Source of the DNA: Clostridiaceae bacterium
GTDB lineage: Bacteria > Bacillota > Clostridia > Tissierellales > Sporanaerobacteraceae
DNA length: 64,000 bases
Direction of reading: 5' to 3'
Assembly (NCBI GenBank): GCA_019391515.1
Contig: JAHXQP010000009.1
Coordinates: 124,001-188,000, forward strand
The notes under the pieces: model-generated
Told to the model about the DNA's origin: nothing
What the model saw: the letters and a program-made list of their open reading frames with translations, nothing else
Databases searched by the model: none
Part shown: piece after piece, positions 43,703-52,735 of the stretch
How positions within the stretch are numbered: position 1 is the first letter of the stretch
How the letters are laid out: every line of letters starts with the position of its first letter
Translations under genes and position numbers: made by a program

Positions 43703-44804
43703 ATTTTAATCCTTCTTTTTTCATACCAACACTTAAAGCGATACCTATACAAATCATATTCACTAAAAGGAATGTTCCTCCATAGCTTATGAAAGGAAGT
43801 GGAATACCAGTAATAGGCATAAGTCCAATAGTCATAGCTATGTTTTCCCATATGTGAATTCCTAACATGGCAGCTATTCCGACAACCATGAGAGAGCCAA
43901 ATGTATCTTTTGTTTCTTTAGCGATTTTAATTAACCTATATAGCATTAAAAAATATAATGTAAATAAAATAAGTCCACCTATGAGGCCTAACTCTTCCCC
44001 AATAACAGCGAATATAAGATCTGTATGTTTTTCAGGTATATATCCAAACTGGGTTTGAACTCCCTTAAATAATCCACGGCCATGAAGTTTGCCTGAACCT
44101 ACAGCAATTTTTGCTTGCATAGCTTGATAACCAGAATCACTAGTATCATGTTCTGGATCTAGAAAATTTAGTATCCTTTTTCTTTGATAACCATCGAATG
44201 AAAACCAAAGAATAGGTAAACTTATAATTCCAATTAGTATAGCATATCCAAAATAACGTAGTTTTAAGCCTGCTGCAAATAACATTACAAATACAAAAAA
44301 CACAAATACTACAGCTGTTCCAAAGTCAGGTTGTATAGCTATAAGTCCAATAGGTACACCAGCAAATAATAGTACTTTTAAAAGAACAAAAGGTTGATTT
44401 ATAGTTTTTTTATTTTTATCTATCATCTTTGCAACGGAAATTATAACAGCAATTTTTGCTAATTCAGCAGGTTGAAAAGCAAATCCTCCTATGCTAAGCC
44501 AACTTCTAGCGCCCCAATCTTTATCACCAGTGCCAAAGATAAGCACTGCTAAAAGTAAAAGGTTACAAAAAATATATATAGGAATATAAAAATTTCCAAG
44601 TATTTTATAGTCAATTAATGATAGAATTATTATAGTTATTAATCCAAGTATTGTAGCGATAATTTGAACTTTTATAAGTCGAGGTCTATTCAAACTTGCA
44701 GTAGAACTCATAACCATTATTATTCCATATATACAAAGTAGTGCAACAGTTGTGAAAAGTACAAAATCGAATCTTTTAAAAAATTTTTTCTTTAAATCTA
44801 TCAT
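43698..44804 (-). CDS. RodA/FtsW/SpoVE-family peptidoglycan polymerase (copy 2)
   Basis: This is a paralogue of the same length (368 aa) as copy 1 and clearly homologous throughout, with GARSWLSIGGFAFQPAELAKIA, IQPDFGTAVVF and GIPLPFISYGGTFLL. Identity is high in the last 60 residues and lower in the N-terminal helices, so the duplication is older than that of the rubredoxins. It has its own ribosome binding site (AAAGGAGCTATTT), upstream region and terminator. A division of labour, for example vegetative growth against sporulation, is possible but not shown. Confidence 0.92.
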   Translation of the reverse strand: MIDLKKKFFKRFDFVLFTTVALLCIYGIIMVMSSTASLNRPRLIKVQIIATILGLITIIILSLIDYKILGNFYIPIYIFCNLLLLAVLIFGTGDKDWGARSWLSIGGFAFQPAELAKIAVIISVAKMIDKNKKTINQPFVLLKVLLFAGVPIGLIAIQPDFGTAVVFVFFVFVMLFAAGLKLRYFGYAILIGIISLPILWFSFDGYQRKRILNFLDPEHDTSDSGYQAMQAKIAVGSGKLHGRGLFKGVQTQFGYIPEKHTDLIFAVIGEELGLIGGLILFTLYFLMLYRLIKIAKETKDTFGSLMVVGIAAMLGIHIWENIAMTIGLMPITGIPLPFISYGGTFLLVNMICIGIALSVGMKKEGLKF

Positions 44805-44939
44805 ATAAATAGCTCCTTTTTTAAGATTTATAAAGATAATTATATCATATTTATATTATATTTGAATATAGAACAAACAGTTAAATTATACTCACTTTAT
44901 GATATCATATATAATGATAGTAAATAAAGGAGTGATTCA

Positions 44940-45770
44940 ATGTATATAGGTTGTCACCTATCTATTGCAGAAGGATATGAAAAAATGGCTAAATCAGCCT
45001 TAAGTATAGATGCAAATACATATCAGTTTTTTTCTAGGAATCCAAGAGGTTATTCTTCTAAAAAAATAGATATGGAAGATATATCAAGGATGAAAAAAAT
45101 ACTAGATGAAAATAACTTTGGTCCATTACTTGCCCATGCTCCCTATATTTTAAATTTAGGTTCTCATAAAGATAGAACTTACGGAATGGCAAAAGGAATA
45201 TTAAAAGAGGATTATGAAAAAATGGATTATATGTCTATCCCATATTTTACATTTCATCCAGGAAATCATTTGGGGAAAGGACCAGAATATGGAGTTAAAA
45301 GAATAGCAGATGCATTAAATGAAATAATAACTGGAAATGAAAATACAATGCTTTTACTTGAAACTATGTCTGGGAAAGGTACGGAGTTAGGACATACCTT
45401 TGAAGAGATTAGAGATATTATAGATGGGGTTAAATATAGTGAGTTAGTTGGAGTTTGTTTAGATACTTGTCATATTTATTCAGCTGGTTATGACATAGTA
45501 AATGATTTAGATGGAGTATTAGAAGAATTTGATAATATTGTAGGAATAGATAAACTAAAATGTATTCATTTAAATGATAGTATGATGGAATTTAATAGTA
45601 GAAAGGATAGACATGCTAAAATAGGGGAAGGAACTATAGGATTAGATGCTATAGAAAAAATTATAACCCATCCTCAATTAAATGAATTACCTTTTTATCT
45701 AGAAACACCTAATGACTTAGAAGGACATAGAAAGGAAATAAGATTATTAAGGAAATTAGTTAAATATTAG
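44940..45770 (+). CDS. nfo: Endonuclease IV (AP endonuclease)
   Basis: The enzyme cuts DNA 5' to abasic sites in base excision repair. The 276-aa TIM-barrel protein carries the trinuclear zinc ligands in the family motifs: GCHLSIAEG at the start, LAHAPYILNLGS, TFHPGNHLGKG, LLETMSGKGTELG, CLDTCHIYSAGYD, IHLNDS and DRHAKIGEG. The start follows AAAGGAGTGATTCA. It stands alone on the plus strand, divergent from rodA copy 2. Confidence 0.95.
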   Translation: MYIGCHLSIAEGYEKMAKSALSIDANTYQFFSRNPRGYSSKKIDMEDISRMKKILDENNFGPLLAHAPYILNLGSHKDRTYGMAKGILKEDYEKMDYMSIPYFTFHPGNHLGKGPEYGVKRIADALNEIITGNENTMLLLETMSGKGTELGHTFEEIRDIIDGVKYSELVGVCLDTCHIYSAGYDIVNDLDGVLEEFDNIVGIDKLKCIHLNDSMMEFNSRKDRHAKIGEGTIGLDAIEKIITHPQLNELPFYLETPNDLEGHRKEIRLLRKLVKY

Positions 45771-45831
45771 AGAATATTTATTTAAGTATGGTATACTATC
45801 AATAGTAGAGAGTGTAGTTGGAGGGATGAAA

Positions 45832-46314
45832 ATGACCAACGAAGAATTTCAAAAGATTGTATTAGAAGAATTAAAAGGATTAAAGGAAGAAGTAATTGGG
45901 ACAAAAGAAGATGTAGGAGAATTAAAAGGACTAAAGGAAGAAGTAATTGAGATAAAAGAAGATGTAGGAGAATTAAAAGGACTAAAGGAAGAAGTAATTG
46001 AGATAAAAGAAGATGTAGGAGAATTAAAGGGACTAAAGGAAGAAGTAATTGAGATAAAAGAAAATGTAGGAGAATTAAAAGGACTAAAGGAAAAAGTAAT
46101 TGAATTAAAAGAAGAAATAGTTGAACTAAAAGAAAAGACAGATAAAATGGATAAAAAAATAGATGCAATAAATGAACAGACAGCATGGTTAACAGAATTT
46201 AGAGAAGAAGCTGACAAAAATATTATAAAATCGCAAGAGGACAATAGGAGATTAAAAGAGATAGTAGGAAGACATGAAATAGAAATAAAATCCTTGCAAG
46301 AAAAAATTGGATAA
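45832..46314 (+). CDS. Repetitive coiled-coil protein with 17-residue repeats
   Basis: A protein of about 160 aa, predicted helical throughout. From residue 13 on it contains five tandem copies of a 17-residue unit (ELKGLKEEVIEIKEDVG), encoded by 51-bp DNA repeats that are nearly identical. Hydrophobic residues recur in a 3-4-3-4-3 pattern (17 residues over five turns, 3.4 per turn), so it should form a long, tightly left-handed coiled coil. The C-terminal third is non-repetitive (TAWLTEFREEADKN). No membrane span or signal is seen. The start is ATG 45832 or 45826, after GGAGGGATGAAA. The function is unknown. Confidence 0.75.
   Translation: MTNEEFQKIVLEELKGLKEEVIGTKEDVGELKGLKEEVIEIKEDVGELKGLKEEVIEIKEDVGELKGLKEEVIEIKENVGELKGLKEKVIELKEEIVELKEKTDKMDKKIDAINEQTAWLTEFREEADKNIIKSQEDNRRLKEIVGRHEIEIKSLQEKIG
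45868..46122 (+). repeat. Five tandem 51-bp repeats within the coiled-coil gene
   Basis: Copies begin at 45868, 45919, 45970, 46021 and 46072. Copies 2 to 4 are nearly identical, copy 1 differs at a few bases and copy 5 is degenerate. The length keeps the reading frame, so copy-number changes would alter only the coiled-coil length. Confidence 0.95.
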
Positions 46315-46317
46315 CTA

Positions 46318-46347
46318 AAAAGAACTCTTTAAAGGGTTCTTTTTTAT
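46318..46347. terminator. Bidirectional terminator between the coiled-coil gene and the TtcA-like gene
   Basis: AAAAGAACTCTTT pairs with AGGGTTCTTTT (wobble pair) and is followed by T residues. Confidence 0.75.
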
Positions 46348-46348
46348 T

Positions 46349-47062
46349 TTACCATAAATTATCATCTGAGAAATTTTCAATGGCTGTAATAGTTTTTTGC
46401 TCGAAATCTGGGTATTTATTTTCTATATATTTTACTAGATTACCTATTTCACTTCGTTTATTTTTAACATCCTGAGGACATTCCCCTTTTCCTAAAGGGA
46501 GGTTTTCATCATTAACAATCTTTTCGATTATATCTTCTTCTACATATATAAGGGGTCTTATAAGATGTAAATCATGTTTTTCATTATAGGATATAGGTTT
46601 AAAGGTATCTAATTTTCCAGTATATATAAGATTTAATAAAAAGGTTATAACTAAATCTGTTTTATGATGACCTAAGGCAATTTTATTAGTACCAACTTCT
46701 TTAGCAATTCTAGCTATAGCCCCTCTTTTCATCTTGGAACAAAGATAACAAGGACTTTTCTTATCTTCAAATATCTTATCTATAATATCTATATTTTCAT
46801 AAATATATAGAATGTTGTTTTCAACTAAAAAATTTTTTGTACTTTCCATATCTACTCTAAGACCTATATCTATATGTAGTCCTATGATATCAAAATTTAA
46901 ATATGAGTTTTCCCTCAAAAGCATTAGGGAATATAAGAGAAATATACTATCTTTTCCTCCAGAAAGTCCAACTAATATCTTATCTCTACTTTCTATCATA
47001 TTATAGTTTTCTACTGCCATTCTTATATTATTTAAGAAAAATTTATTGTACCATTTTTTCAT
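46349..47062 (-). CDS. TtcA-like PP-loop tRNA thiolation protein
   Basis: The 237-aa protein is an adenylating ATPase with the PP-loop LSGGKDS near the N-terminus. It keeps a CxxC pair (SPCYLCSKMKRGA) and a later Cys (KGECPQD), the three-cysteine pattern that binds the iron-sulfur cluster in TtcA, which makes 2-thiocytidine at tRNA position 32. LGHHKTDL replaces the common GHHxDD by one residue. The target base is not certain. It stands alone, with a GGAGG site upstream of its start on the minus strand. Confidence 0.85.
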   Translation of the reverse strand: MKKWYNKFFLNNIRMAVENYNMIESRDKILVGLSGGKDSIFLLYSLMLLRENSYLNFDIIGLHIDIGLRVDMESTKNFLVENNILYIYENIDIIDKIFEDKKSPCYLCSKMKRGAIARIAKEVGTNKIALGHHKTDLVITFLLNLIYTGKLDTFKPISYNEKHDLHLIRPLIYVEEDIIEKIVNDENLPLGKGECPQDVKNKRSEIGNLVKYIENKYPDFEQKTITAIENFSDDNLW

Positions 47063-47194
47063 AAAATACCTCCAAGAATATTAAAATACAGATATTATTT
47101 AAATTATATACTTTAATAGTGTAAACTTCAATTTATAAGGTTTTTAAATGTTGTATAATATAATTAGATAAAAACATTATTATGGAGGGTAGAT

Positions 47195-47896
47195 ATGAAC
47201 GATCAAATAAATATTTTATTAATAGAAGACGATGAATCTCTAAATAGAGGTATTAGTTTTAAACTAGAAAAAGAAGGATTTAATGTATTTTCAGCAGATT
47301 GTCTTAAAGAAGGTAAAGAAATATTTAATGAACAAGAAATAGATTTAATAGTGCTAGATGTAGGGCTACCTGATGGGAATGGTTTTCAGTTTTGTAGAGA
47401 AATAAGGAAAATATCAGATGTTTTTATTATATTCTTAACGGCTTGTGTAGGGGAAGTAGATATAGTTACAGGTTATGATTTAGGAGCTGATGATTATATT
47501 ACCAAACCTTTTAGTTTAATGGTACTTGTATCTAAAGTTAACGCAGTTTTGAGAAGAAAATTTAATGATCAAGAAGCTAAAAAAATTCAATGTGAAGACA
47601 TAGTTTATTATCCTAAAACTATGAAAGTATATGTAAAGGGAAAAGAAATATCTTTATCTAAAACAGAATTTAAATTATTTAAATATTTTATAGACAATCC
47701 TCAACAAGTAATTACCAAAGAACAGTTTTTTAGTAAGTTATGGGATATGGAGGGAGACTTTTTAGATGAAAGTGCTCTCCCAGTAAATATTAGAAGACTT
47801 AGAGAAAAAATTGAAGATAATCCTTCAGAACCTAAATATATAAAAAATATCAGAGGTATAGGATATATTTGGACTAAGAGGTGTTTTAAAGAATGA
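47195..47896 (+). CDS. OmpR/PhoB-type response regulator
   Basis: The 233-aa regulator has a receiver domain with phospho-acceptor Asp55 (LIVLDVGLPDG), acidic pocket EDD and Lys in TKPF, and a winged-helix DNA-binding domain ending NIRGIGYIW. Its stop overlaps the sensor kinase start by 4 bases. Together with the following ABC transporter genes it resembles the antimicrobial-peptide-sensing modules of Firmicutes. A likely target site is the repeat before the ATPase gene. Confidence 0.93.
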   Translation: MNDQINILLIEDDESLNRGISFKLEKEGFNVFSADCLKEGKEIFNEQEIDLIVLDVGLPDGNGFQFCREIRKISDVFIIFLTACVGEVDIVTGYDLGADDYITKPFSLMVLVSKVNAVLRRKFNDQEAKKIQCEDIVYYPKTMKVYVKGKEISLSKTEFKLFKYFIDNPQQVITKEQFFSKLWDMEGDFLDESALPVNIRRLREKIEDNPSEPKYIKNIRGIGYIWTKRCFKE

Positions 47897-48978
47897 TACT
47901 TAAAAAAGATCCCATAGTTAAACAAGCTTTTATTATTTTATTAATAAGTCTAGTCTTTATATTTTCATTAACCATTTTAAATAATTATTTTTTTGTAAAA
48001 CAGTTGCAAAGTTACAATATAAAAATAAATGAAAGTTTAATTTCTAAATTTATATTTAAGAGTACAGTTGTTATAGCTCTAGTTATTATATTAAATATTG
48101 TTTTATTTATCCGTGTATTAAAATATATAATGAAAAAATTAGAGAAAGTATCCTTTGACATAGATAGGATTATGGATGGAGATTATTCTACTATATCAAA
48201 TATTGATGAGGAAGGAATATTATCACGACTAGAATCCCAATTTTGTCAAATGTCTAGAAGATTGCAGTTAAGTATAGATAGTATAAATATTGAGAAAGAG
48301 GAAGTAAAATCTTTAGTAACTGATATTTCACATCAGATTAGGACACCGCTAGCTTCTATAAAAATGTTTAATTCTTTATTGATTGAAGGAGGACTGACTA
48401 AAGGAGAAAAGGAAGAATTTTTAGAAAGAGTAAAAAATGAAGTGGAAAAACTTGAATGGTTGGCTAATTCTCTAGTTAAAATCTCTACGACAGAATCGGG
48501 CATGATACAGATAAAAAAAGAGAAAGAAGATGTTAAACAAACTATATTGGAAGCGGTTAATGGAGTATATTTAGAAGCATTAGAAAAAAATATAGATATA
48601 AATATGAGCAATTTAGAAAGCATTTATGTATATCATGACTTTAGGTGGACTAAAGAAGCAATATTTAATATTCTTGACAATGCTGTCAAATATACAGATG
48701 AAAATGGACAGATAAATATTTCTATGGAAAAGTTAGAAACTTATATAAAAATAGATATAGAAGATAATGGTATAGGAATTCCATCAAAGAATATAGAGAA
48801 AATTTTTGATAGATTTTATAGAGGTGATTCAGAAAAAGTAAAAAAAGCTGAGGGCTCAGGAATAGGATTATACCTTGCTAGAAATATATTAGAAGAACAA
48901 GGTGGAGGATTGATAGTATCCTCTGAAGAAGGACAAGGAAGTAAATTTACCATATTGATAACATTACAAAATTATTAG
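47893..48978 (+). CDS. Sensor histidine kinase with short extracytoplasmic loop
   Basis: The 361-aa kinase has two N-terminal transmembrane helices (about 10-32 and 52-75) with only about 20 residues between them, a HAMP-like linker, the phospho-acceptor His147 in DISHQIRTPLAS, and an ATPase domain with N box IFNILDNAVKYTDENG, DNGIGI and GSGIGLYLAR. Such a small outer loop fits intramembrane sensing through the partner transporter, as in BceS-like kinases. It is coupled to the response regulator upstream and followed by a terminator. Confidence 0.92.
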   Translation: MILKKDPIVKQAFIILLISLVFIFSLTILNNYFFVKQLQSYNIKINESLISKFIFKSTVVIALVIILNIVLFIRVLKYIMKKLEKVSFDIDRIMDGDYSTISNIDEEGILSRLESQFCQMSRRLQLSIDSINIEKEEVKSLVTDISHQIRTPLASIKMFNSLLIEGGLTKGEKEEFLERVKNEVEKLEWLANSLVKISTTESGMIQIKKEKEDVKQTILEAVNGVYLEALEKNIDINMSNLESIYVYHDFRWTKEAIFNILDNAVKYTDENGQINISMEKLETYIKIDIEDNGIGIPSKNIEKIFDRFYRGDSEKVKKAEGSGIGLYLARNILEEQGGGLIVSSEEGQGSKFTILITLQNY

Positions 48979-49099
48979 TAAATAAAGTAGTAATTATATG
49001 CTATAGTCGATGGTGGTAGAAAATATAAAAATTTAATATAGGATTTTATGAAATGAAAAAATTATTAAAAAATATACAAGTGAAGATGTTTACAAAACT

Positions 49100-49132
49100 C
49101 AGGACAGAGAACAATTCTTTGTCTTGTTTTTT
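49100..49132 (+). terminator. Terminator after the two-component genes
   Basis: CAGGACAGAG pairs with CTTTGTCTTG through two wobble pairs, followed by six T residues. Confidence 0.65.
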
Positions 49133-49171
49133 ATATTATAATAATGGAAAATTAACTCAATATAATTAATA

Positions 49172-49213
49172 AAATTACAAAACTGTCAACAAGATTAAAT
49201 TGTTTTGTAATTT
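49172..49213 (+). promoter_or_regulatory. Inverted repeat enclosing the ABC transporter promoter
   Basis: AAATTACAAAAC, 18 bases, GTTTTGTAATTT: perfect 12-base arms. A promoter lies inside: CTGTCA (49183-49188), 17 bases, TGTAAT (49206-49211), overlapping both arms. It is a candidate site for the adjacent response regulator or another regulator. Confidence 0.5.
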
Positions 49214-49292
49214 AGAGGTGGTATTCTGTTATTGTAGTGTTAAATATATTGCTATATTTGCCACTAGACTCATATACAAGGGAGGATTAATT

Positions 49293-49976
49293 GTGAAAAT
49301 ATTGGAAACAAAATCACTGAAAAAGTATTATGGAAAAGGTGATAATTTAGTAAAAGCTGTAGATGGAGTAGACTTATCTATAGAGGAAGGGAAGTTTGTA
49401 GCAATAGTAGGTTCTTCTGGTTCAGGTAAGACCACATTGCTCCATATGATAGGGGGATTAGATAGGCCAACTGAAGGAAAAGTATTTATAGACAATAAGG
49501 ATATCCATTCAATGGATGATGAAAGTTTGGCCATATTTAGAAGGAGAAAAGTGGGATTTGTTTTTCAAACATATAACTTAATTCCAGTATTAAATGTATG
49601 GGAAAATATAACTTTACCTATAGAATTTGATTTAAAAACTGTAGACAATGAATTCATAGAAGAATTGATGAGAACGTTAAATATCTATGATAAGAAAAAT
49701 GCCCTTCCAAATCAACTATCAGGAGGACAACAACAAAGGGTGGCCATAGCTAGAGCATTAGCTACTAGACCAGCTATAGTTCTTGCAGATGAGCCAACAG
49801 GAAATCTTGATTCTAAAACCAGTTTAGAAGTAATAAATCTTTTAAAACAATCTGTAAGAAAATATCATCAAACATTAGTTATGATAACCCATGATGAAAA
49901 ACTAGCTCAAATGGCTAATAGGATAGTGAGAATTGAAGATGGCAAGCTCCTTAATAGGGAGGGAGAACCTTGTTAA
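49293..49976 (+). CDS. ABC transporter ATPase (MacB/BceA/LolD-like)
   Basis: The 227-aa ATPase has Walker A GSSGSGKTT, Q-loop FQTYNLIPVLNVWEN, signature LSGGQQQRVAIARA, Walker B VLADEPTGNLDS and the H-loop. This type partners FtsX-like permeases in peptide export, resistance or lipoprotein handling. The GTG at 49293 follows AAGGGAGGA; earlier in-frame starts lie in the promoter repeat. It overlaps the permease gene by 7 bases and forms one unit with it. Confidence 0.93.
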   Translation: MKILETKSLKKYYGKGDNLVKAVDGVDLSIEEGKFVAIVGSSGSGKTTLLHMIGGLDRPTEGKVFIDNKDIHSMDDESLAIFRRRKVGFVFQTYNLIPVLNVWENITLPIEFDLKTVDNEFIEELMRTLNIYDKKNALPNQLSGGQQQRVAIARALATRPAIVLADEPTGNLDSKTSLEVINLLKQSVRKYHQTLVMITHDEKLAQMANRIVRIEDGKLLNREGEPC

Positions 49977-52639
49977 AATACATGAAAATAGCATGGAAAC
50001 ATATAAAGGAATATAAGAAAAGATCTATTGCTATGATTTTAAGTATTATACTAAGTACATTTTTAATAGTTACTATGGGATCTTTATCTGAAAGTGCAAG
50101 GGTGCTCCAAGTTGATGATATGATACAAAACACAGGAAGAAATCATGTTTTTTATAATGGGTTAAGTAAAGACCAAATAGATAAAATAAGGAAAGAAGAA
50201 AATGTAAAAGAAGTAGCAAATAGTTTTAATTATGGTACTTGGAAGAGTAACAATGGTGTAAATGTAGATATCTTGACAGGAGAGGAAAAGTTATTATATA
50301 TGTTGGATACAGAAATAATAGAGGGAAAATATCCAACAGAACCAAATGAGATTGCAATAGAAGGATGGGTATTAGATAGGCTTAGGTTGCCCCATGAACT
50401 AAATAAAAATATAAAATTATCTTCAAAAGAAAATGGAGAAAAAGAATTTAAGTTAGTTGGGATAATTAAAAATAGGTTGCATAGCCAGAGTCATGATTTT
50501 AGAAATGCTTTTATAGCATTTGATGAAGGAAAACTAGCTCAGGATAAGGAGTCTATAGAAACTTTAGTAGAATTTAAAGAAGGAGTAACATATAAGAATG
50601 AGGCTAAGAAGCTAGGAAAGGCTATAGGAATAAAGGATAAAAGTCAAATACAGTTAAATAAGATGTTACTTGATGCTATGGGAGAATTGGAAGCTGTAGA
50701 CTGGAATTTGGTAAGGATTTCTCTATTACTTATGCTAGTAGGTGGAATAGTAATTTACAGTTTATATAGTATTTCAGTCCTAAAAAGAGTCCAAGAGTAT
50801 GGTATGATGAGGGCTATTTGTAGCACCAAAAAGCAGATAATATATATAATATTATCGGAAATATTTATCTTATATATTGTAGGTGCATCATTAGGTTCGT
50901 TAACAGGAATGTTATTCACATATGTTCTTAAGGGAAGCAAAATGGCAATTTTTATTACGGAAGCGCAATATAAATTAGATACTGTAGTTATTTCTAAGTT
51001 TTCCATTGGGTTAGCTATGTTATCAGCCTTAGGCTCTATACTATTAGCAGGATTAAGAGGGGGAATATTAGCAAATAAAGTATCTCCAATAGAAGCTATG
51101 AATAAAGCTACCCAGGATAAAAATATAGAAACTAAAGGTAGAGAAAGCTTTATTGAAAGATTTATGAATGTACAAAATAAAGTATCTTATAAAAATCTAA
51201 AAAGAAATAAAAAAGTTCTTATATTTACTATAATAGCTATGGCAGTAGGCTCCACATTTTTTATGGCTAAATCTTTTAAAGAAGAGTTGCATGGAAGAAG
51301 TAGAGAAAAATTGGAGAGTATTGGTGATAAATCACCGTGGTCTGAAATTTTATTAAATTTAGACATGAATGAGCCTATGAAAAATGGTTATACAAAAGAA
51401 CAGCTAGATGAAATTAAAAAAATACCTCAGGTTGAAAATGTATTTTATATACAAGCCTTATATTCTAAACTTAAATTAGATAAAGAGCAATTGAATGAAA
51501 CAAATGGTGAAAATTATATAAAATTTATGAATGAAAAAGGTTTTTATCCAGATATGAATTTAGGAGACTTCTATATAGAAGGAGATACAAAGGATAGTGT
51601 AATGATTAGAAATGTTGTAACAGGGCTTAGGGATAAGGATCTAGAATACTTAGGCAAAATATTTAGCATATTGCAAAATGAAAAAATAGATATAAATAGA
51701 ATGAAAAATGAGCCTGTAGCAGTAGTTTATATTCCTAAAACAAAGGAAAATGGGGCTCCCTATGATGAAAAAGCGAAAGGTAGATATGAACCTGTACTAG
51801 ATATTAAAAATGGGGATAAGATTAAAGTAACTATCCCAAAAGAAGGATATGCCAAGGGTATAGATAATATGGAGCTTCTATCGGAACATAAAAAATATAG
51901 TTCCCAGTATGTGGATAAAGAATTTACTGTAATAGGTATAGTTGATGAATTGCCAACACAGTATAGGGATCAAAATGTAGTGGCAATGCCAACAGTACCC
52001 TATGTATTAATATCAGAAAATATGTTTAAAGAATTATCTGGAATAGATAATTCCTATAGGGCAGTTAGAATAAATTTAGAAGAAAATATTAGTAAAGAAA
52101 ATTATAAAGCGGTTAAGGAAAAATCCCAAGAATTGTCGGAGGTTTTTGAAAGGACTCTGTTTGTTGATATGTATGAGTATAATAAAGAACAGGAGAAGTC
52201 ATCTATAACTGATAACTTGTTCCAAAATGCTATAGCCGTTATTTTAATAATGATAAGTGGACTAAGTATATATAACAACATAAATTATAATCTAATATCT
52301 AGGACTAGGGAACATGGTATTATGAAGTCTATTGGCCTTACTAAAAAACAGTTTAGAAAGATGATAGGATTCGAGGGAATAATGTATGGAAGTATATCGG
52401 CTGTTTTCTCTTGTATAGTAGCCCTTATAGCTGAGATAGGTATATTTGTTTATCAGGTATATTTGTTCCCGTTATATGTATTTCCAATACCGACATATAC
52501 AAAAGGTTTCTTTATAGATTGGAAGTCTTTTTTAATAGTTATAGCTATAAATTTGAGTATTGGATATATAGCTACGATAGGCCCTAGAAGACAAGTGGAT
52601 AAAATTGAAATAACAGATGCCATAAGATCTATAGATTAA
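49970..52639 (+). CDS. FtsX-like ABC transporter permease, two-module type
   Basis: The 889-aa membrane protein has two FtsX-type halves. Each has one leading helix (about 18-36 and 420-440), a large extracytoplasmic domain (about 40-240 and 445-745) and three further helices; the characteristic MRAICSTKKQI and MKSIGLTKKQF motifs follow the second helix of each half. The fold differs from BceB, which has ten helices and one large loop. The TTG start at 49970 follows GGGAGGGA. Defence against a cell-wall-active peptide is likely from the context but not proven. Confidence 0.9.
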   Translation: MLKYMKIAWKHIKEYKKRSIAMILSIILSTFLIVTMGSLSESARVLQVDDMIQNTGRNHVFYNGLSKDQIDKIRKEENVKEVANSFNYGTWKSNNGVNVDILTGEEKLLYMLDTEIIEGKYPTEPNEIAIEGWVLDRLRLPHELNKNIKLSSKENGEKEFKLVGIIKNRLHSQSHDFRNAFIAFDEGKLAQDKESIETLVEFKEGVTYKNEAKKLGKAIGIKDKSQIQLNKMLLDAMGELEAVDWNLVRISLLLMLVGGIVIYSLYSISVLKRVQEYGMMRAICSTKKQIIYIILSEIFILYIVGASLGSLTGMLFTYVLKGSKMAIFITEAQYKLDTVVISKFSIGLAMLSALGSILLAGLRGGILANKVSPIEAMNKATQDKNIETKGRESFIERFMNVQNKVSYKNLKRNKKVLIFTIIAMAVGSTFFMAKSFKEELHGRSREKLESIGDKSPWSEILLNLDMNEPMKNGYTKEQLDEIKKIPQVENVFYIQALYSKLKLDKEQLNETNGENYIKFMNEKGFYPDMNLGDFYIEGDTKDSVMIRNVVTGLRDKDLEYLGKIFSILQNEKIDINRMKNEPVAVVYIPKTKENGAPYDEKAKGRYEPVLDIKNGDKIKVTIPKEGYAKGIDNMELLSEHKKYSSQYVDKEFTVIGIVDELPTQYRDQNVVAMPTVPYVLISENMFKELSGIDNSYRAVRINLEENISKENYKAVKEKSQELSEVFERTLFVDMYEYNKEQEKSSITDNLFQNAIAVILIMISGLSIYNNINYNLISRTREHGIMKSIGLTKKQFRKMIGFEGIMYGSISAVFSCIVALIAEIGIFVYQVYLFPLYVFPIPTYTKGFFIDWKSFLIVIAINLSIGYIATIGPRRQVDKIEITDAIRSID

Positions 52640-52687
52640 TTGAACTGTATTTTAAAAGCTCCTAATATGATATATAATAATTATAAG

Positions 52688-52728
52688 CAAAAATCCCCAA
52701 TTTCAATGTTGAAATTGGGGATTTTTAT
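52688..52728. terminator. Bidirectional terminator between permease and ald
   Basis: A perfect 18-bp stem (AAAAATCCCCAATTTCAA and its complement) with a 2-base loop lies between converging genes. Confidence 0.92.
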
Positions 52729-52735
52729 ATCTATA

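Larger units (their letters stand above)
48979..49292. other. Non-coding interval between sensor kinase and ABC ATPase
   Basis: About 314 bases. It contains a terminator at 49100-49132 and, further down, a promoter enclosed by a long inverted repeat (49172-49213). An upstream in-frame extension of the ATPase reading frame crosses the repeat but has no ribosome binding site and is not taken as coding. Confidence 0.6.

Noticed and set aside
45782..46244. Two long minus-strand frames rich in Leu or Ser opposite the coiled-coil gene
   Set aside because: They are mirror images of the 51-bp repeat, have repetitive low-complexity products and no ribosome binding sites.
49200..49292. A longer N-terminus of the ABC ATPase starting at 49200
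   Set aside because: The extension lacks a ribosome binding site, runs through the promoter repeat and does not resemble ABC ATPases; the GTG at 49293 has a strong site.
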